Shown here: piece by piece, positions 1 through 9,700 of the stretch
Layout of the letters: each line of letters begins with the position of its first letter
How positions within the stretch are numbered: the stretch's first letter is position 1
Assembly: GCF_014349235.1 (NCBI RefSeq)
Contig: NZ_JACSOH010000002.1
Location: 1 to 64,000 of the forward strand
Reading direction: 5' to 3'
Length of the DNA: 64,000 bases
Source of the DNA: Cytophaga sp. FL35
GTDB lineage: Bacteria > Bacteroidota > Bacteroidia > Flavobacteriales > Flavobacteriaceae
Position numbers and translations under genes: made by a program
Notes under the pieces: generated by a model
The model's database searches: none
What the model was told of the DNA's origin: nothing
Seen by the model: the letters and a program-made list of their open reading frames with translations, nothing else

Positions 1-38
1 GGATAGAGCATCCCGAACCTTGTTCGGGACGGTCGAAG
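1..38 (+). repeat. tRNA-Arg-like fragment with palindromic arm (left-most copy)
   Basis: The first bases match the D-loop side of the tRNA-Arg gene at 101-174 (ggatagagcat). They then carry a GC-rich palindrome (cccgaaccttgttcggg) where the anticodon arm should be, followed by the tRNA bases acggtcgaag. After that the similarity stops; the T arm and acceptor 3' strand are missing. The window edge cuts the copy, so whether a 5' half or another gene precedes it cannot be seen. Confidence 0.6.
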
Positions 39-100
39 CGCCCAGATTGCCTTCTAAAGGCAGAAAAAAGGCTTCGTAAAATAATGAAATTGGGAACAAT

Positions 101-174
101 GGTCGCGTAGCTCAGCTGGATAGAGCATCTGCCTTCTAAGCAGACGGTCGAAGGTTCGAATCCTTCCGCGATCA
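101..174 (+). tRNA. tRNA-Arg (anticodon TCT)
   Basis: A complete 74-nt cloverleaf can be folded. The acceptor arm is GGTCGCG with CGCGATC (one G-U pair), discriminator A. The D arm contains agctcagctggatagagc, the anticodon arm is CTGCC-TTCTAAG-CAG with loop CTTCTAA giving anticodon TCT (reads AGA), and the T arm holds GGTTCGAATCC. CCA is not encoded. A hairpin terminator follows at 185. It is the only complete tRNA in the window and appears to be the parent of the truncated copies on both sides. Confidence 0.95.
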
Positions 175-184
175 CTCCTTAATT

Positions 185-217
185 AAAAACCACGCTTCTT
201 GGCGTGGTTTTTTATTT
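185..217 (+). terminator. Rho-independent terminator of tRNA-Arg
   Basis: Stem AAACCACGC (187-195) pairs with GCGTGGTTT (202-210) around a 6-nt loop, followed by a T-rich tail. It starts about 10 nt after the tRNA and is copied with it in the downstream repeats. Confidence 0.85.
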
Positions 218-320
218 GGACACCCTAATAAATCTAGCAACTCCCCTTCATTCTTTATTAACAAATCGATTCCGTACTTAGGCCTCGGTCTAAACCTTAA
301 GCTCACAATCCCCAACTCAA

Positions 321-376
321 CAGAGCATCCCGAACTTCGTTCGGGACGGTCGAAGGTTCGAATCCTTCCGCGATCA
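321..376 (+). pseudogene. tRNA-Arg pseudocopy 1 (5' truncated, anticodon arm replaced)
   Basis: From agagcat onward this matches the tRNA-Arg gene, but the first 20 or so bases (acceptor 5' strand and most of the D arm) are absent. The anticodon arm is replaced by the perfect palindrome cccgaacttcgttcggg. The T arm and the acceptor 3' strand ending CGCGATCA are intact. It cannot form an acceptor stem, so it is not expected to make a functional tRNA. Confidence 0.75.
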
Positions 377-386
377 CTTCTTATTT

Positions 387-418
387 AAAACCACGCTTCT
401 TGGCGTGGTTTTTTATTT
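387..418 (+). terminator. Copied terminator in repeat unit 2
   Basis: Stem CCACGC (391-396) with GCGTGG (403-408), loop ttcttg, then a run of six T. Identical in stem and loop to the terminator behind the intact tRNA, and duplicated as part of the 201-bp unit. Confidence 0.75.
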
Positions 419-519
419 GGACACCCTAATAAATCTAGCAACTCCCCTTCATTCTTTTTTAACAAATCGATTCAGTACTTAGGCCTCGGTCTAAACCTTA
501 AGCTCACAATCCCCAACTC

Positions 520-577
520 GATAGAGCATCCCGAACTTCGTTCGGGACGGTCGAAGGTTCGAATCCTTCCGCGATCA
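520..577 (+). pseudogene. tRNA-Arg pseudocopy 2 (5' truncated, anticodon arm replaced)
   Basis: Second truncated copy, exactly 201 bp after the first. It keeps slightly more of the D loop (gatagagcat), carries the same cccgaacttcgttcggg palindrome in place of the anticodon arm, and retains an intact T arm and acceptor 3' strand. It lies 78 bp upstream of the GIY-YIG start codon. Confidence 0.75.
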
Positions 578-589
578 CTCCTTATTTAA

Positions 590-918
<329 letters not shown>

Positions 919-1233
919 TACTTTAAATTTGTTCCACAGATACAGCTGCCCTTATTGAGACTATTTATAGCTTCCTAAATCAATAATTTATAAATTCTAC
1001 ACCTCCTCCATTATTATCTTCTCTTTAGCAACTGATTGTTCGTACTGTTACTAGATAATGATTCTATCTCTAATTTAGATTTATAGAACTTCATGACATT
1101 CTTAATTTACCTTTCATCGAAAAAATAATACTAAGCTCTCCTCTTATCCCGTTATTGTTGGTAAGAAAATTAGCACTATTAAGCAATTGTAGCGTTCAAA
1201 GCTCCCGCCGCGACAACTCAAACCCTAAAAGTT
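919..1233. other. Intergenic region without recognised gene
   Basis: About 315 AT-rich bases with stop codons in all frames. I see no tRNA, no convincing hairpin terminator and no clear TAnnTTTG box. It separates the tRNA/GIY-YIG cluster from ordinary chromosomal genes. Confidence 0.5.
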
Positions 1234-1539
1234 ATGGCTACTACAATCTCAAATTATGGTAAGCAAACCAATCTTCTAAACACACAAGCAGATGTCCTAA
1301 AAACCAAGGCTTCCAAACTATATAAACTTAAGACCAAATTCGAGAAGAAGTATTTTAAATTATCTGGTTGCCGGAAGTATGAAAAGGCAAGGGATTTTAA
1401 TATCAATTTAAATTCTGCACTGTACCAAGTCAATCAAATGCTTCATGTTTCTTCAAACAAAACCAATACAAACAACTACCAAAAGATTGATTTTCAAATA
1501 AGTCAATTGGAACAGCAATTGGCCAGCCTCATAGCCTAA
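1234..1539 (+). CDS. Hypothetical protein, probable coiled coil
   Basis: A 101-aa frame that I do not recognise. It lacks a signal peptide or membrane segment, is rich in Lys, Asn and Gln, and its first half and last 20 residues (ISQLEQQLASLIA) have heptad-like leucine spacing. Codon use is typical of the neighbouring genes, which argues for a real gene, but there is no domain to support it and no clear ribosome binding site. The next gene starts 55 bp later on the same strand. It could be an unrelated small structural protein or a spurious frame. Confidence 0.45.
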   Translation: MATTISNYGKQTNLLNTQADVLKTKASKLYKLKTKFEKKYFKLSGCRKYEKARDFNINLNSALYQVNQMLHVSSNKTNTNNYQKIDFQISQLEQQLASLIA

Positions 1540-1566
1540 AAATCAGGCTCGGCAGACTTTTTTACG

Positions 1567-1574
1567 TATCTTTA
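1567..1574 (+). promoter_or_regulatory. Possible -7 box of the sanA-like gene
   Basis: A TATCTTTA-type octamer, one mismatch from the Bacteroidota consensus TAnnTTTG, lies about 20 nt before the ATG at 1595. No clear -33 TTG is seen at the expected distance, so the call is tentative. Confidence 0.3.
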
Positions 1575-1594
1575 TACGTCCTATACCAAACCAA

Positions 1595-2230
1595 ATGAAA
1601 CGTAAGCACTTTAAGATTATTGGGCTGCTTTTGGCTACCCTATTGTTTACCATCTTTTTGTGTAACCTTATTATCACCAATACAACCGAAGGCAAAACCT
1701 TCAACCAAACCTCCAAAATATTCAAAAATAGGGTAGGCTTGGTATTAGGCACCTCAAAGAAACTGATTGGAGGCCTGCCCAACCCTTATTACACCTATAG
1801 AATAAAGGCTACCGTTGAGCTCTTTAAAGCAGATAAAATTGAATATGTTTTGGTAAGTGGGGACAATGGAACCCGTTATTACAACGAACCCAATACCATT
1901 AAAAAAGATTTAGTGGATGCAGGTATCCCTGAAGAAAAAATTTATCTGGACTTCGCCGGATTTCGTACATTGGATTCCATGGTGCGTGCCAAAGAAGTAT
2001 TTGGATTGGATAGCGTAACGGTAATTTCCCAAGAATTCCATAACCAACGTGCTATTTATCTCGCCGAAAAAAAAGGGTTAAACGCCATTGGGTTCAACGC
2101 CAAGACCGTTATGGGCAATCAGGGTCTGAAAGTACAGTTGCGTGAATACTTGGCTAGGGTAAAAGTCTTTGTAGATTTAATTTTCAATACCCAACCCAAA
2201 TTTTACGGGGACTATGTTGAAATAAAGTAA
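1595..2230 (+). CDS. SanA/YdcF-like DUF218 membrane-anchored protein
   Basis: A 211-aa protein with one N-terminal membrane anchor (residues about 7-30) and a DUF218 domain facing the periplasm. The domain starts at VGLVLGTSK (about 48-56), continues with an R-x-x-A-T-V-E-L helix and VLVSGDN (about 87-93), and then has the conserved TVISQEFHNQRAIYLA segment (about 147-162). This order matches SanA, linked in Escherichia coli to envelope integrity and vancomycin exclusion at high temperature; the enzymatic activity is not known. Length fits the family (about 200-240 aa). It is followed by the transporter gene and may be cotranscribed with it. Confidence 0.8.
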   Translation: MKRKHFKIIGLLLATLLFTIFLCNLIITNTTEGKTFNQTSKIFKNRVGLVLGTSKKLIGGLPNPYYTYRIKATVELFKADKIEYVLVSGDNGTRYYNEPNTIKKDLVDAGIPEEKIYLDFAGFRTLDSMVRAKEVFGLDSVTVISQEFHNQRAIYLAEKKGLNAIGFNAKTVMGNQGLKVQLREYLARVKVFVDLIFNTQPKFYGDYVEIK

Positions 2231-2284
2231 ATTGGAAAGTGTTCCGCAAAAATGGGCTATTTTAGGTCAGCAAAACTACCGACC

Positions 2285-3538
2285 ATGTCCACCTTAAGAA
2301 CTCTTATAAAAAATTTGGGCCCAGGGCTGTTATTTGCCAGTATGGCCATTGGCACCTCCCACTTGGTCCTTTCTACCAAGGCTGGAGCCCAATACGGTTG
2401 GATGATGCTCCTCCCCATAATTCTGGCCAATGTGTTTAAGTATCCATTCTTTGAATTTGGGGTAAGATATACCAATATCACGGAGAAATCCCTTATTGAA
2501 GGCTATAAAATCCGAGGTCGGCTGTATCTCTGGTTTTACGCTCTCATAACCTTTATAACCACCTTTACCATATTAGCTGCCTTATACACCGTTACCGCAG
2601 GCTTGTTCATCAACCTTTTTAAGGTAGATTTCCTGTCGCTAACCTGGGTGGCATTAGGGCTGTTCATTTTTATTGGTTTCACCTTGATTATTGGACAATA
2701 TAAATTTATGGAACTGTCCTTAAAACTTATCATTACCATTCTCTTTCTTGCCCTTTTAGCAACCACGGTAATTGTCCTATTTAAAGGCACCGTACCCCAT
2801 ATGCCCAACTTTCAACCTCCCTCGATTTTTAATGATGTGGGCATTCTCTTTTTAATTAGCCTAATGGGTTGGATGCCCACCACAGTAGAAGCTTCTAGTT
2901 GGGTAAGTCTTTGGAGTATTGAAAAATGGAAATCCGAGAAAAATAAACCTCTTTTAAAAGATTCCTTAAGGGAGTTTAATACAGGTTATTTCATTACGGC
3001 TATTCTGGCCATATTTTTCCTAATAATTGGGTGGGCAACTTTGTATGGAACCCAAACGGAGTTAAGTAATAATGCCGTGACTTTTGCCGATCAAGTAGTA
3101 CAATTATTTACCACCCATATTGGACCTTGGTCTTATATTTTTATAGCCTTATCCGCCTTTGCTACCATGTTTAGTACCTGTATGACGGCCCATGACGCTC
3201 TGGCAAGGGTCTGCTTGGATATCCTTCAACAATTAAAACCAAAAAAGAGGAGTTTCAAGCATAAAAGTTCATTTTCCATCGCCATTGTATCCCTTGCACT
3301 TATCAATTTCTTGGTGGTTTCCATATTTAGGGCCAATATGGGAGATTTGGTAGCGTTAGCAACTTTTGTTTCGTTTGTGGTGGCTCCCATCATAGGATAT
3401 ATGAACCTAAAGAATGTTACCAGTGCTGAAATACCCCAAGGTGACCGGCCCCAGAAATGGCTACAAATACTAACCTATTCTGGAATTGTGTTCCTTGCCT
3501 TTTTTTCCATCTACTATTTTTGGCTAATGGTGTTTTAA
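2285..3538 (+). CDS. Nramp-related transporter lacking canonical metal-binding motifs
   Basis: A 417-aa integral membrane protein with about eleven hydrophobic helices and the Nramp fold signature at its start (LGPGLLFASMAIGTSHLV). Classical Nramp proteins (MntH) have DPGN in helix 1 and MPH in helix 6. Here the corresponding places read IGTSH and WMPTTVEAS, so proton-coupled manganese/iron transport should not be assumed. Nramp-related magnesium and other divergent branches also lack these residues. I chose the ATG at 2285 because relatives begin about ten residues before LGPGLL; an in-frame ATG at 2252 would add eleven residues. The gene lies 54 bp after the SanA-like gene, same strand. Confidence 0.8.
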   Translation: MSTLRTLIKNLGPGLLFASMAIGTSHLVLSTKAGAQYGWMMLLPIILANVFKYPFFEFGVRYTNITEKSLIEGYKIRGRLYLWFYALITFITTFTILAALYTVTAGLFINLFKVDFLSLTWVALGLFIFIGFTLIIGQYKFMELSLKLIITILFLALLATTVIVLFKGTVPHMPNFQPPSIFNDVGILFLISLMGWMPTTVEASSWVSLWSIEKWKSEKNKPLLKDSLREFNTGYFITAILAIFFLIIGWATLYGTQTELSNNAVTFADQVVQLFTTHIGPWSYIFIALSAFATMFSTCMTAHDALARVCLDILQQLKPKKRSFKHKSSFSIAIVSLALINFLVVSIFRANMGDLVALATFVSFVVAPIIGYMNLKNVTSAEIPQGDRPQKWLQILTYSGIVFLAFFSIYYFWLMVF

Positions 3539-3592
3539 ACAGGGGAATCTAGACTTCAACAAAATCTTAACGCTTGAAGGTTGTTATTGCGT

Positions 3593-3611
3593 TATAGTTT
3601 TATAAGTTTTG
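3593..3611 (+). promoter_or_regulatory. Possible promoter of the 63-aa protein gene
   Basis: The stretch tataagttttg (about 3601-3611) resembles the TAnnTTTG -7 box with one extra T. A TTG occurs at 3581, near the expected -33 distance. The ATG follows at 3641. Confidence 0.35.
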
Positions 3612-3640
3612 TGAATTAACACAAAAAACCCGGAATTTTC

Positions 3641-3832
3641 ATGAAGTTGATTTACATTCAAAGGAACACCAAACAGGAAAAAAGATTTACGGAAAAAATG
3701 GGGATACTTTATACCAACGTAACCTACGTAAAAAAGGCCTTTTTGGGAATCCCACTAAAAACCTTACACACCTACAGAAAAACGTATTACGGGGAAGTAA
3801 AATCCTGTGTGGATTGTAGCATGGCCTCCTAA
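3641..3832 (+). CDS. Small basic hypothetical protein with CVDC motif
   Basis: A 63-aa protein, strongly basic, with no signal peptide or membrane segment. The only cysteines form CVDC near the C-terminus, a possible metal-binding or redox pair. Codon use is coding-like, and a plausible -7 box lies upstream. Its last four bases overlap the end of the convergent OmpA-family gene, so the two stop codons interlock. I do not recognise a family; a small cytosolic protein conserved in Flavobacteriaceae is my inference. Confidence 0.55.
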   Translation: MKLIYIQRNTKQEKRFTEKMGILYTNVTYVKKAFLGIPLKTLHTYRKTYYGEVKSCVDCSMAS

Positions 3833-5763
3833 AGTCCTAACTCCTCATAATTTTCCACCACAAAAAGGGTTCTTAGGTTCTGCTTGTGCAAGAAATCCAA
3901 ACAGTAAACCCCATCCGTACAATTGTTGAGAATCTTCTCCTCTCCTAAACCTTCGGTCTTAACTATGTTGGATTCGGACAGCCCTTTTTGCAATAAATAG
4001 GCTTTGATTGCCTCTGAACGCTTTTCGGAAACCCGCTTATTGGAGGTTCTCCCTCCCCTACTATCCGTATGGGTTTCAATGGACAATTGAATTTCTGGAA
4101 ACATTTGAACCATTTCAACCACACGATCCAGAACACGATTGATTTCAGGGGTCAATGTGCTTTTTCCGCTGGCAAAATAGAAGTCGTTTACATCCAAGAC
4201 TTTTTTGCCCTCCCTATCTCTCATGATATCCCCAATAGAAGATAATTGTACCTGTAAAGGAGCCCTTTGCATCTCTTCCAAGGTTTTAGGGTTATAGGTC
4301 TCCGTAAAGGATGAAAAAGATTTTTTAGCTATGGACAAGGTGACCACATCGGTATATGGTATTTCCATATGATAGGAACCATCTCTTCTGGTTACCGCTT
4401 GCTTTAATAGATTTCCATTGGCATCTGCCAACGAAATATTTACGTCCTGTATGGGTTCGTCATACGGTGGTTGAACCACTTTACCCCTAAATATAATAGT
4501 TCGCAATCCTGGTTGGCCGCTAACCCTATACCCATAAATATCATCCGCTCCTTTACCACCCGGCCTGTTGCTGGAGAAATATCCCATCATCCCATCCGTA
4601 ATATCCTTTTTGATGATAAATCCGAATTCATCATATTTGGTATTAATACCAGATCCAAGATTCACCGGTATGCTTAAACTCTGATCAGATAAGATGTTGC
4701 TCTTATAAATATCCATCCCGCCTAGACCGTAGAATACATCGGAGGAAAAATATAGGCTACCATCAAAAACATAGGGCGCTATCTCATTTCCCGGGGTATT
4801 GATTCTTGGTCCTAGATTTATTGGCTGAGACATGACCTGTCCATTGTTGGTTACCACATAATAGATGTCCGTACCGCCGTAGCTGTCCTTGAAATTAGCG
4901 GAGAAATACAATCTTTCCGATTCTTCATCAAAAAAAGGATAATAGAATGAAGTACTCAAGTCTTTTAGTAAAAACCTAAAAAAGCCATTATCATAGGCCA
5001 TCCCAATGGAAAGGGCGTTTTTACCCTTCTCATCAAAAGCAAGGTTTTTACCATCCGTATTGGAAAGGACATAATAGATGCTACCTGAATTTGCTAAATA
5101 ATAAGGGGTGGATTTGTGATAGGGCGAATCAGGAATACCCTTAAATACACTCGCGTTTTTAAGGTTTCCGCCGTTATCAGCCTCCGCTACATAAATATCC
5201 AAATAGGATTCCCCTGATGGTCCATAAACTCTTTTGGACTTCGATTTTCTACTACTGCTAAAAAGCACCTTATTATTATAAAAGGTTGGAGAAAAATCTG
5301 CCTGACTCCCGTTAATATCCAAGTTAAAAATAAAGAAACCCGAAGCAGGTTCTTTCTCCGAATCCAACATCTGATAGTTGAAATCCGCATTCTCGACCAA
5401 CTCATTGGCCAACCCTTCCTTAGACTTTAGAAAAGCGCGTACCCTTTCCTTTTCAGAGGTTTTTGCCAAACTCTGTAACATCTTGTTGAACCTATGGTCA
5501 GACATGATGGTATCGTTCTTGTTGATGTCCAAATAGAGCTTGGTGGCCTTATCATACTGTCGCGTCTTAAAATAGGAATCTGCCAAATTAAGAAGCTGAT
5601 GATTGGTCATGATTTTTCCATTGGCCATCTGCTTATGGTACTCCCTAATGGCATCTTCGTAATTATAACTATAAAAATATTGGTCGCCCTTGGAAGCAAA
5701 CTCTTGCGAAAAAGCCAAGTTTGCAGTCAAAAGAAAAATCGAAATGAAGAGTTTAAGTTTCAT
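3829..5763 (-). CDS. OmpA-family outer membrane protein with TPR and PD40 repeats
   Basis: A 644-aa exported protein: signal peptide (1-19, ending AFSQ), TPR-like helices (about 25-110), a beta-propeller of WD40/PD40 repeats (about 150-395, with repeated LYFSS/IYYV blades and a YFSSNRPGGKGADDIYG blade), a carboxypeptidase-regulatory-like fold (about 420-500) and an OmpA C-terminal peptidoglycan-binding domain (about 525-640). This architecture is typical of Bacteroidota proteins encoded behind PorP/SprF genes and resembles PorE, which links the type IX complex to peptidoglycan. It is the last gene of the operon with the adhesin and PorP/SprF gene (8-bp gap). It probably anchors that PorP-type protein; partner specificity is inferred from the operon. 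Confidence 0.88.
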   Translation of the reverse strand: MKLKLFISIFLLTANLAFSQEFASKGDQYFYSYNYEDAIREYHKQMANGKIMTNHQLLNLADSYFKTRQYDKATKLYLDINKNDTIMSDHRFNKMLQSLAKTSEKERVRAFLKSKEGLANELVENADFNYQMLDSEKEPASGFFIFNLDINGSQADFSPTFYNNKVLFSSSRKSKSKRVYGPSGESYLDIYVAEADNGGNLKNASVFKGIPDSPYHKSTPYYLANSGSIYYVLSNTDGKNLAFDEKGKNALSIGMAYDNGFFRFLLKDLSTSFYYPFFDEESERLYFSANFKDSYGGTDIYYVVTNNGQVMSQPINLGPRINTPGNEIAPYVFDGSLYFSSDVFYGLGGMDIYKSNILSDQSLSIPVNLGSGINTKYDEFGFIIKKDITDGMMGYFSSNRPGGKGADDIYGYRVSGQPGLRTIIFRGKVVQPPYDEPIQDVNISLADANGNLLKQAVTRRDGSYHMEIPYTDVVTLSIAKKSFSSFTETYNPKTLEEMQRAPLQVQLSSIGDIMRDREGKKVLDVNDFYFASGKSTLTPEINRVLDRVVEMVQMFPEIQLSIETHTDSRGGRTSNKRVSEKRSEAIKAYLLQKGLSESNIVKTEGLGEEKILNNCTDGVYCLDFLHKQNLRTLFVVENYEELGL

Positions 5764-5771
5764 AATATCCG

Positions 5772-6758
5772 TTAGAAAAATCTAGGCGTATCTATTTGCT
5801 TAGGTTTTCCTTTTAATTTTTTATCATTGGTGTTGGTTCCGTCTCCTTTTCCTAAGTAGAATTTAACGATGACCTCATGTGATCCACTACTAAATTCCCC
5901 CAATGGATTGGTATTGTAATCATAGGAGTAGCCAATAAACGTACTGCTGGCTACTTGAAAACCGGCAAGACCGCTAACGGCATTGCCAAACCTATAACCG
6001 GCCCCTAGCGTAAATCTATCATTGATCAGAAAGTTGGTAGACAAATTGGTACTCACGGGGGCCCCATTGATATAATTTAATAAAAATGCCGGTTTAAATT
6101 TTAAACTTTCCGATAGGTCAAAGACATATCCCCCTATAAAATTAAATTGCATTTTATCATCTATAATGGTGGCAACCTCATCATTGTAAATACCATCCGT
6201 AAGAAAGTTGGGAATGGAAACGCCTAGATACCAATCCTCATCATAAAGGAACATTCCGGCACCCACCGTTGCATAGAACTTATTGATGTTTTCAGCGTTC
6301 AGGATGGGTTCCCCGGGATTTTCAAAAGTACCCTTAGAAAAATCGACGTTTAAAAAGGATCCACCCACATCCATACCAAAAGATAATTTGGTGCTTTCCG
6401 TAACATTGAACTGATAGGCATACGCCAATTCCACATAGGTTTGGGCCGAAGGACCTATTTCATCCCGTATGATATTAAAACCTATCCCCATTTTCTCATT
6501 GGACAAAGGCACATTGGTACCTACACGTATCGTACGCGGAGAACCCGGCACATCTAACCATTGGGCCCTATAAAGACCAGCTATTTCAGGTGTTTCTACA
6601 GTATTTGAATAAGCAGGGTTAAAACTGCCTATATTGTACATATACTGTGTATAATGGGGTTCTTTCTGTGCTTGAACGCCTAGACCGATCAGTAATCCAA
6701 AAAGGGGCAATAAGCGTAAAGAAGCAAATTTTAAAGTTCTGTAAACCATTCTCAGCAT
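5772..6758 (-). CDS. PorP/SprF family type IX secretion outer membrane protein
   Basis: A 328-aa beta-barrel protein. A signal peptide (to about residue 30, LGVQAQ) is followed by the family hallmark PHYTQYMYNIGSFNPAYSN. Alternating beta strands continue to the end, with glycine-rich late strands (FTLGAGYRFG, FIGYSYDYN). PorP/SprF proteins work with the type IX machinery to secrete or attach particular large adhesins such as SprB. Its ATG overlaps the stop of the upstream adhesin gene by one base (TAATG), strong evidence of translational coupling and of a dedicated partnership with that adhesin. Confidence 0.92.
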   Translation of the reverse strand: MLRMVYRTLKFASLRLLPLFGLLIGLGVQAQKEPHYTQYMYNIGSFNPAYSNTVETPEIAGLYRAQWLDVPGSPRTIRVGTNVPLSNEKMGIGFNIIRDEIGPSAQTYVELAYAYQFNVTESTKLSFGMDVGGSFLNVDFSKGTFENPGEPILNAENINKFYATVGAGMFLYDEDWYLGVSIPNFLTDGIYNDEVATIIDDKMQFNFIGGYVFDLSESLKFKPAFLLNYINGAPVSTNLSTNFLINDRFTLGAGYRFGNAVSGLAGFQVASSTFIGYSYDYNTNPLGEFSSGSHEVIVKFYLGKGDGTNTNDKKLKGKPKQIDTPRFF

Positions 6759-9700
6759 TATCTTATGAGTTGTATCCAGCCTTTTTTGGTAGTATTTGTT
6801 TCCACGCCTTCCACTTCTTCTTGCAGGGTAACATCTAGCACGTAAAAGTATGTTCCATCCGGCACTTCATTACCTTCTCTATTACCGTCCCAAATGATAT
6901 CTCCGGTCATATTGGCTCCTTCAAACATGAGACTACCATATCTATTGAAAATCTTTATGTCATATACAAGGTCAATGATTTGCTCAATACCGTTCTCACC
7001 CACAAATCTTCTATTGATTTTCAAATCATCGTTTACCCCATCATTATTAGGAGAAAATTGGTTGAAAATGATTCCGAATTCAGCAGAAGTACGTTCTGAT
7101 ACATTAACCGTTACCTCGTCTGTATTGTTATCATAATTACCTTCACTATCCAAAGGCGATGAGCGTACAATTTCCGCCCTGTTCACAAAAGTACCTGTTT
7201 CGGGCACTCTTACCCTAATCTCTAATTCGGCCACTTCGTTTCTCAACAGCTCGGGGATAAGCCATATTCCCGTTCTTCTATTGAATACACCCAAGGTGGC
7301 TTCATTAGAAATGTATTCAAACCCATCTGATATGGTATCCAATACTTGGATATTGGACACCGCATCTTCTCGGGACTTATTAATGACCCTAAGGGTAAAA
7401 ATGATTTCCTGCCCCACTAAAGGATTTACTTCAGATAAATTTCTGTTGTCGCTTAAATTGAGGGTATCGTTTGAATCCACAATTCTGGCCCATTTTTCCA
7501 GTACCAGATCTATTCCTTCCGGCAGGTCTACATTTAGGGTTACCTCTGATGTATTGTTGCCTTCATTGTCATCCACTGGAAAAGATTGTAACAGTTCTGC
7601 CGTATTGGTATAGGGGCCACCTTCCACCACGTCTACAGTAATTGTTAGGGTAGCAGTAGCATTTGCAGGAATTTCAAAGATGGTCCACATGCCATCATTT
7701 TGATCGTAAGTGCCCACGGACGTATTGTGCGTTTTATAGGCAAACCCCATTTCCAGCATGTCGCCAACGATAATATTTCGGGCCGTACGTGCGGTCAGGT
7801 TGGTCACCTCTACCGTAAATATTACCTCATCACCAACTACGGCATCCGGTTTATCCAAGGTTTTTATCACCTGTAAATCAATGGGTGTTGGGTCACAGTT
7901 TTCGTGGTTGATGTTTGGGCTACAAGCATCAAACGGATCACTACCGTCCCTAATTTCATCCCCATCTGAGATTCCATCTTCATCCGTATCGCAAAGCCCC
8001 ACGGAATTATCGGGAACACAGGGATTATCATTACCAGGATCTAGATAATCCAAAGTACCATCATTGTCGGAATCCAAATTATTGGAATCCAAGGCGTCTA
8101 TAATACCATCCTCATCAGTATCAATAGGATTGGTGGGATCATCCCCTACTTCATTGCCATCCGTAATTCCATCCCCATCCGTATCTGGATTATTGGGGTC
8201 TGTACCAAGGGAAGCTTCAATACCTCCAAGAAGTCCGTCATTATCATCATCCGTATCACAACTGCTAACGGAAATGGTTATTTCGGCAACATCGTTTTCA
8301 CAGGGTGCCTCTGCTTCCGTAGTGGAATAGGAGAACACATATTGTCCATTGGGCAAGCCTTGAAAATCTATAATGTTACTACCATTGATTTGAGGGCTTC
8401 CAGGACCATCCACAAAAGCCCAAACACCTGTACTGGGTACAGCGGTAAATAAATCGTCCAAATCCAAAATGGTATTTCCGTAACGGCTATCATTACAGGA
8501 AGAGCCGTTTTGAGGCGCTCCGGCCAATGGCTGGGCAGCTACCTTTGCCTCTACCGCTACCCTTTCTGTAGTACAGTTGTTGGAAGTTGCCTCAACATAA
8601 TATGTTCTTGTTATATTAAGATTAGGCGTAGTAAAATTTCTTCCGTTGCCTACAGAAGTTCCTCCTGTTTCTTGGGTATACCAAAGAATCGTTGCGTTTT
8701 CGCTAGCCGTAGCCCTTAGCGTAAGGGTTCCCGGTCCACATCTTTCGGCTCCTGTAGTGGTAAGCAGTTCTGGAGAGGGAGTCACCGCAATATTTATCTC
8801 CAAAAGGGCCTTACTGGGACAATCGTTCGTGGCATCATAATAAAACCCGTAATAGGTGCCTGGTAACGGGTTATCAATTCTGTTTTGTGGCACAAAACTA
8901 CCTGTGGGATCACTATCATCACTAGCCCAACGCAAAACCGTTCCGTTAGGTCCGCTGTTGGGTGCATAATCGTTCAAAGAAATGTTGTCGTCAATTTCAT
9001 CACAAAAAGTGGTGGGTACATTTTGGTTCAATACCGGCGCATCGTTACCTGCCTCACAAGGATCACAATCATTTACGGTAACGGTAACACTAGAGGTTTC
9101 AGAACCACAAGGTCCCGAAGGATTGGTTGTATAGGTGTATACATACGCTCCAGCAGGTTGCCCACTAAAATTCACCGTACCATTGGCCCCTGTAGGATTT
9201 ACAGTGGCAGGCCCAGAAGTGAATGCCCATGTACCGGGGTCTTCGCCGGTAAGCTGCGCACTTAAATTTATCTGTATGGGTCCAAATTCATTGGTAGGGT
9301 TGTTACAGGCTGGCGTATCTGTTGGATTACCTGCGGAAGGTTGGTCTACAAAAGTGATGGAAACATCATCTGATGGACTTGCACAAGAATTATCATCTGC
9401 CCAATAAACAGCATAATACGTACCCCCTTGCGTACTGGTTCGCGTAGAATTAGGTAAAAGCTGCCCTGCAGCGGTTGGGTTGGCAACCGTACTCCATCGT
9501 AAAGATGCACCAGTAGGTGCACTTCCGGCTCCTCCAACTACATAAGAGTTTAAATTTATCTGGTTGTTTGGAGGGTTACAAACCGTGTTTGGATTGGCAT
9601 TTATTTGCGGAGCCGTATCCCCCGCTGCACAGTCATTATCAGTTATAGTTACGGTTCTATTTTCCGCAGGAACCTGATTGAATGTAAAGAGCGTTTGATT

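Noticed and set aside
39-75. A second tRNA-like anticodon segment (gccttctaaaggc) before the intact tRNA
   Set aside because: Only the short hairpin-like piece resembles an anticodon arm; no acceptor, D or T arm can be folded around it.
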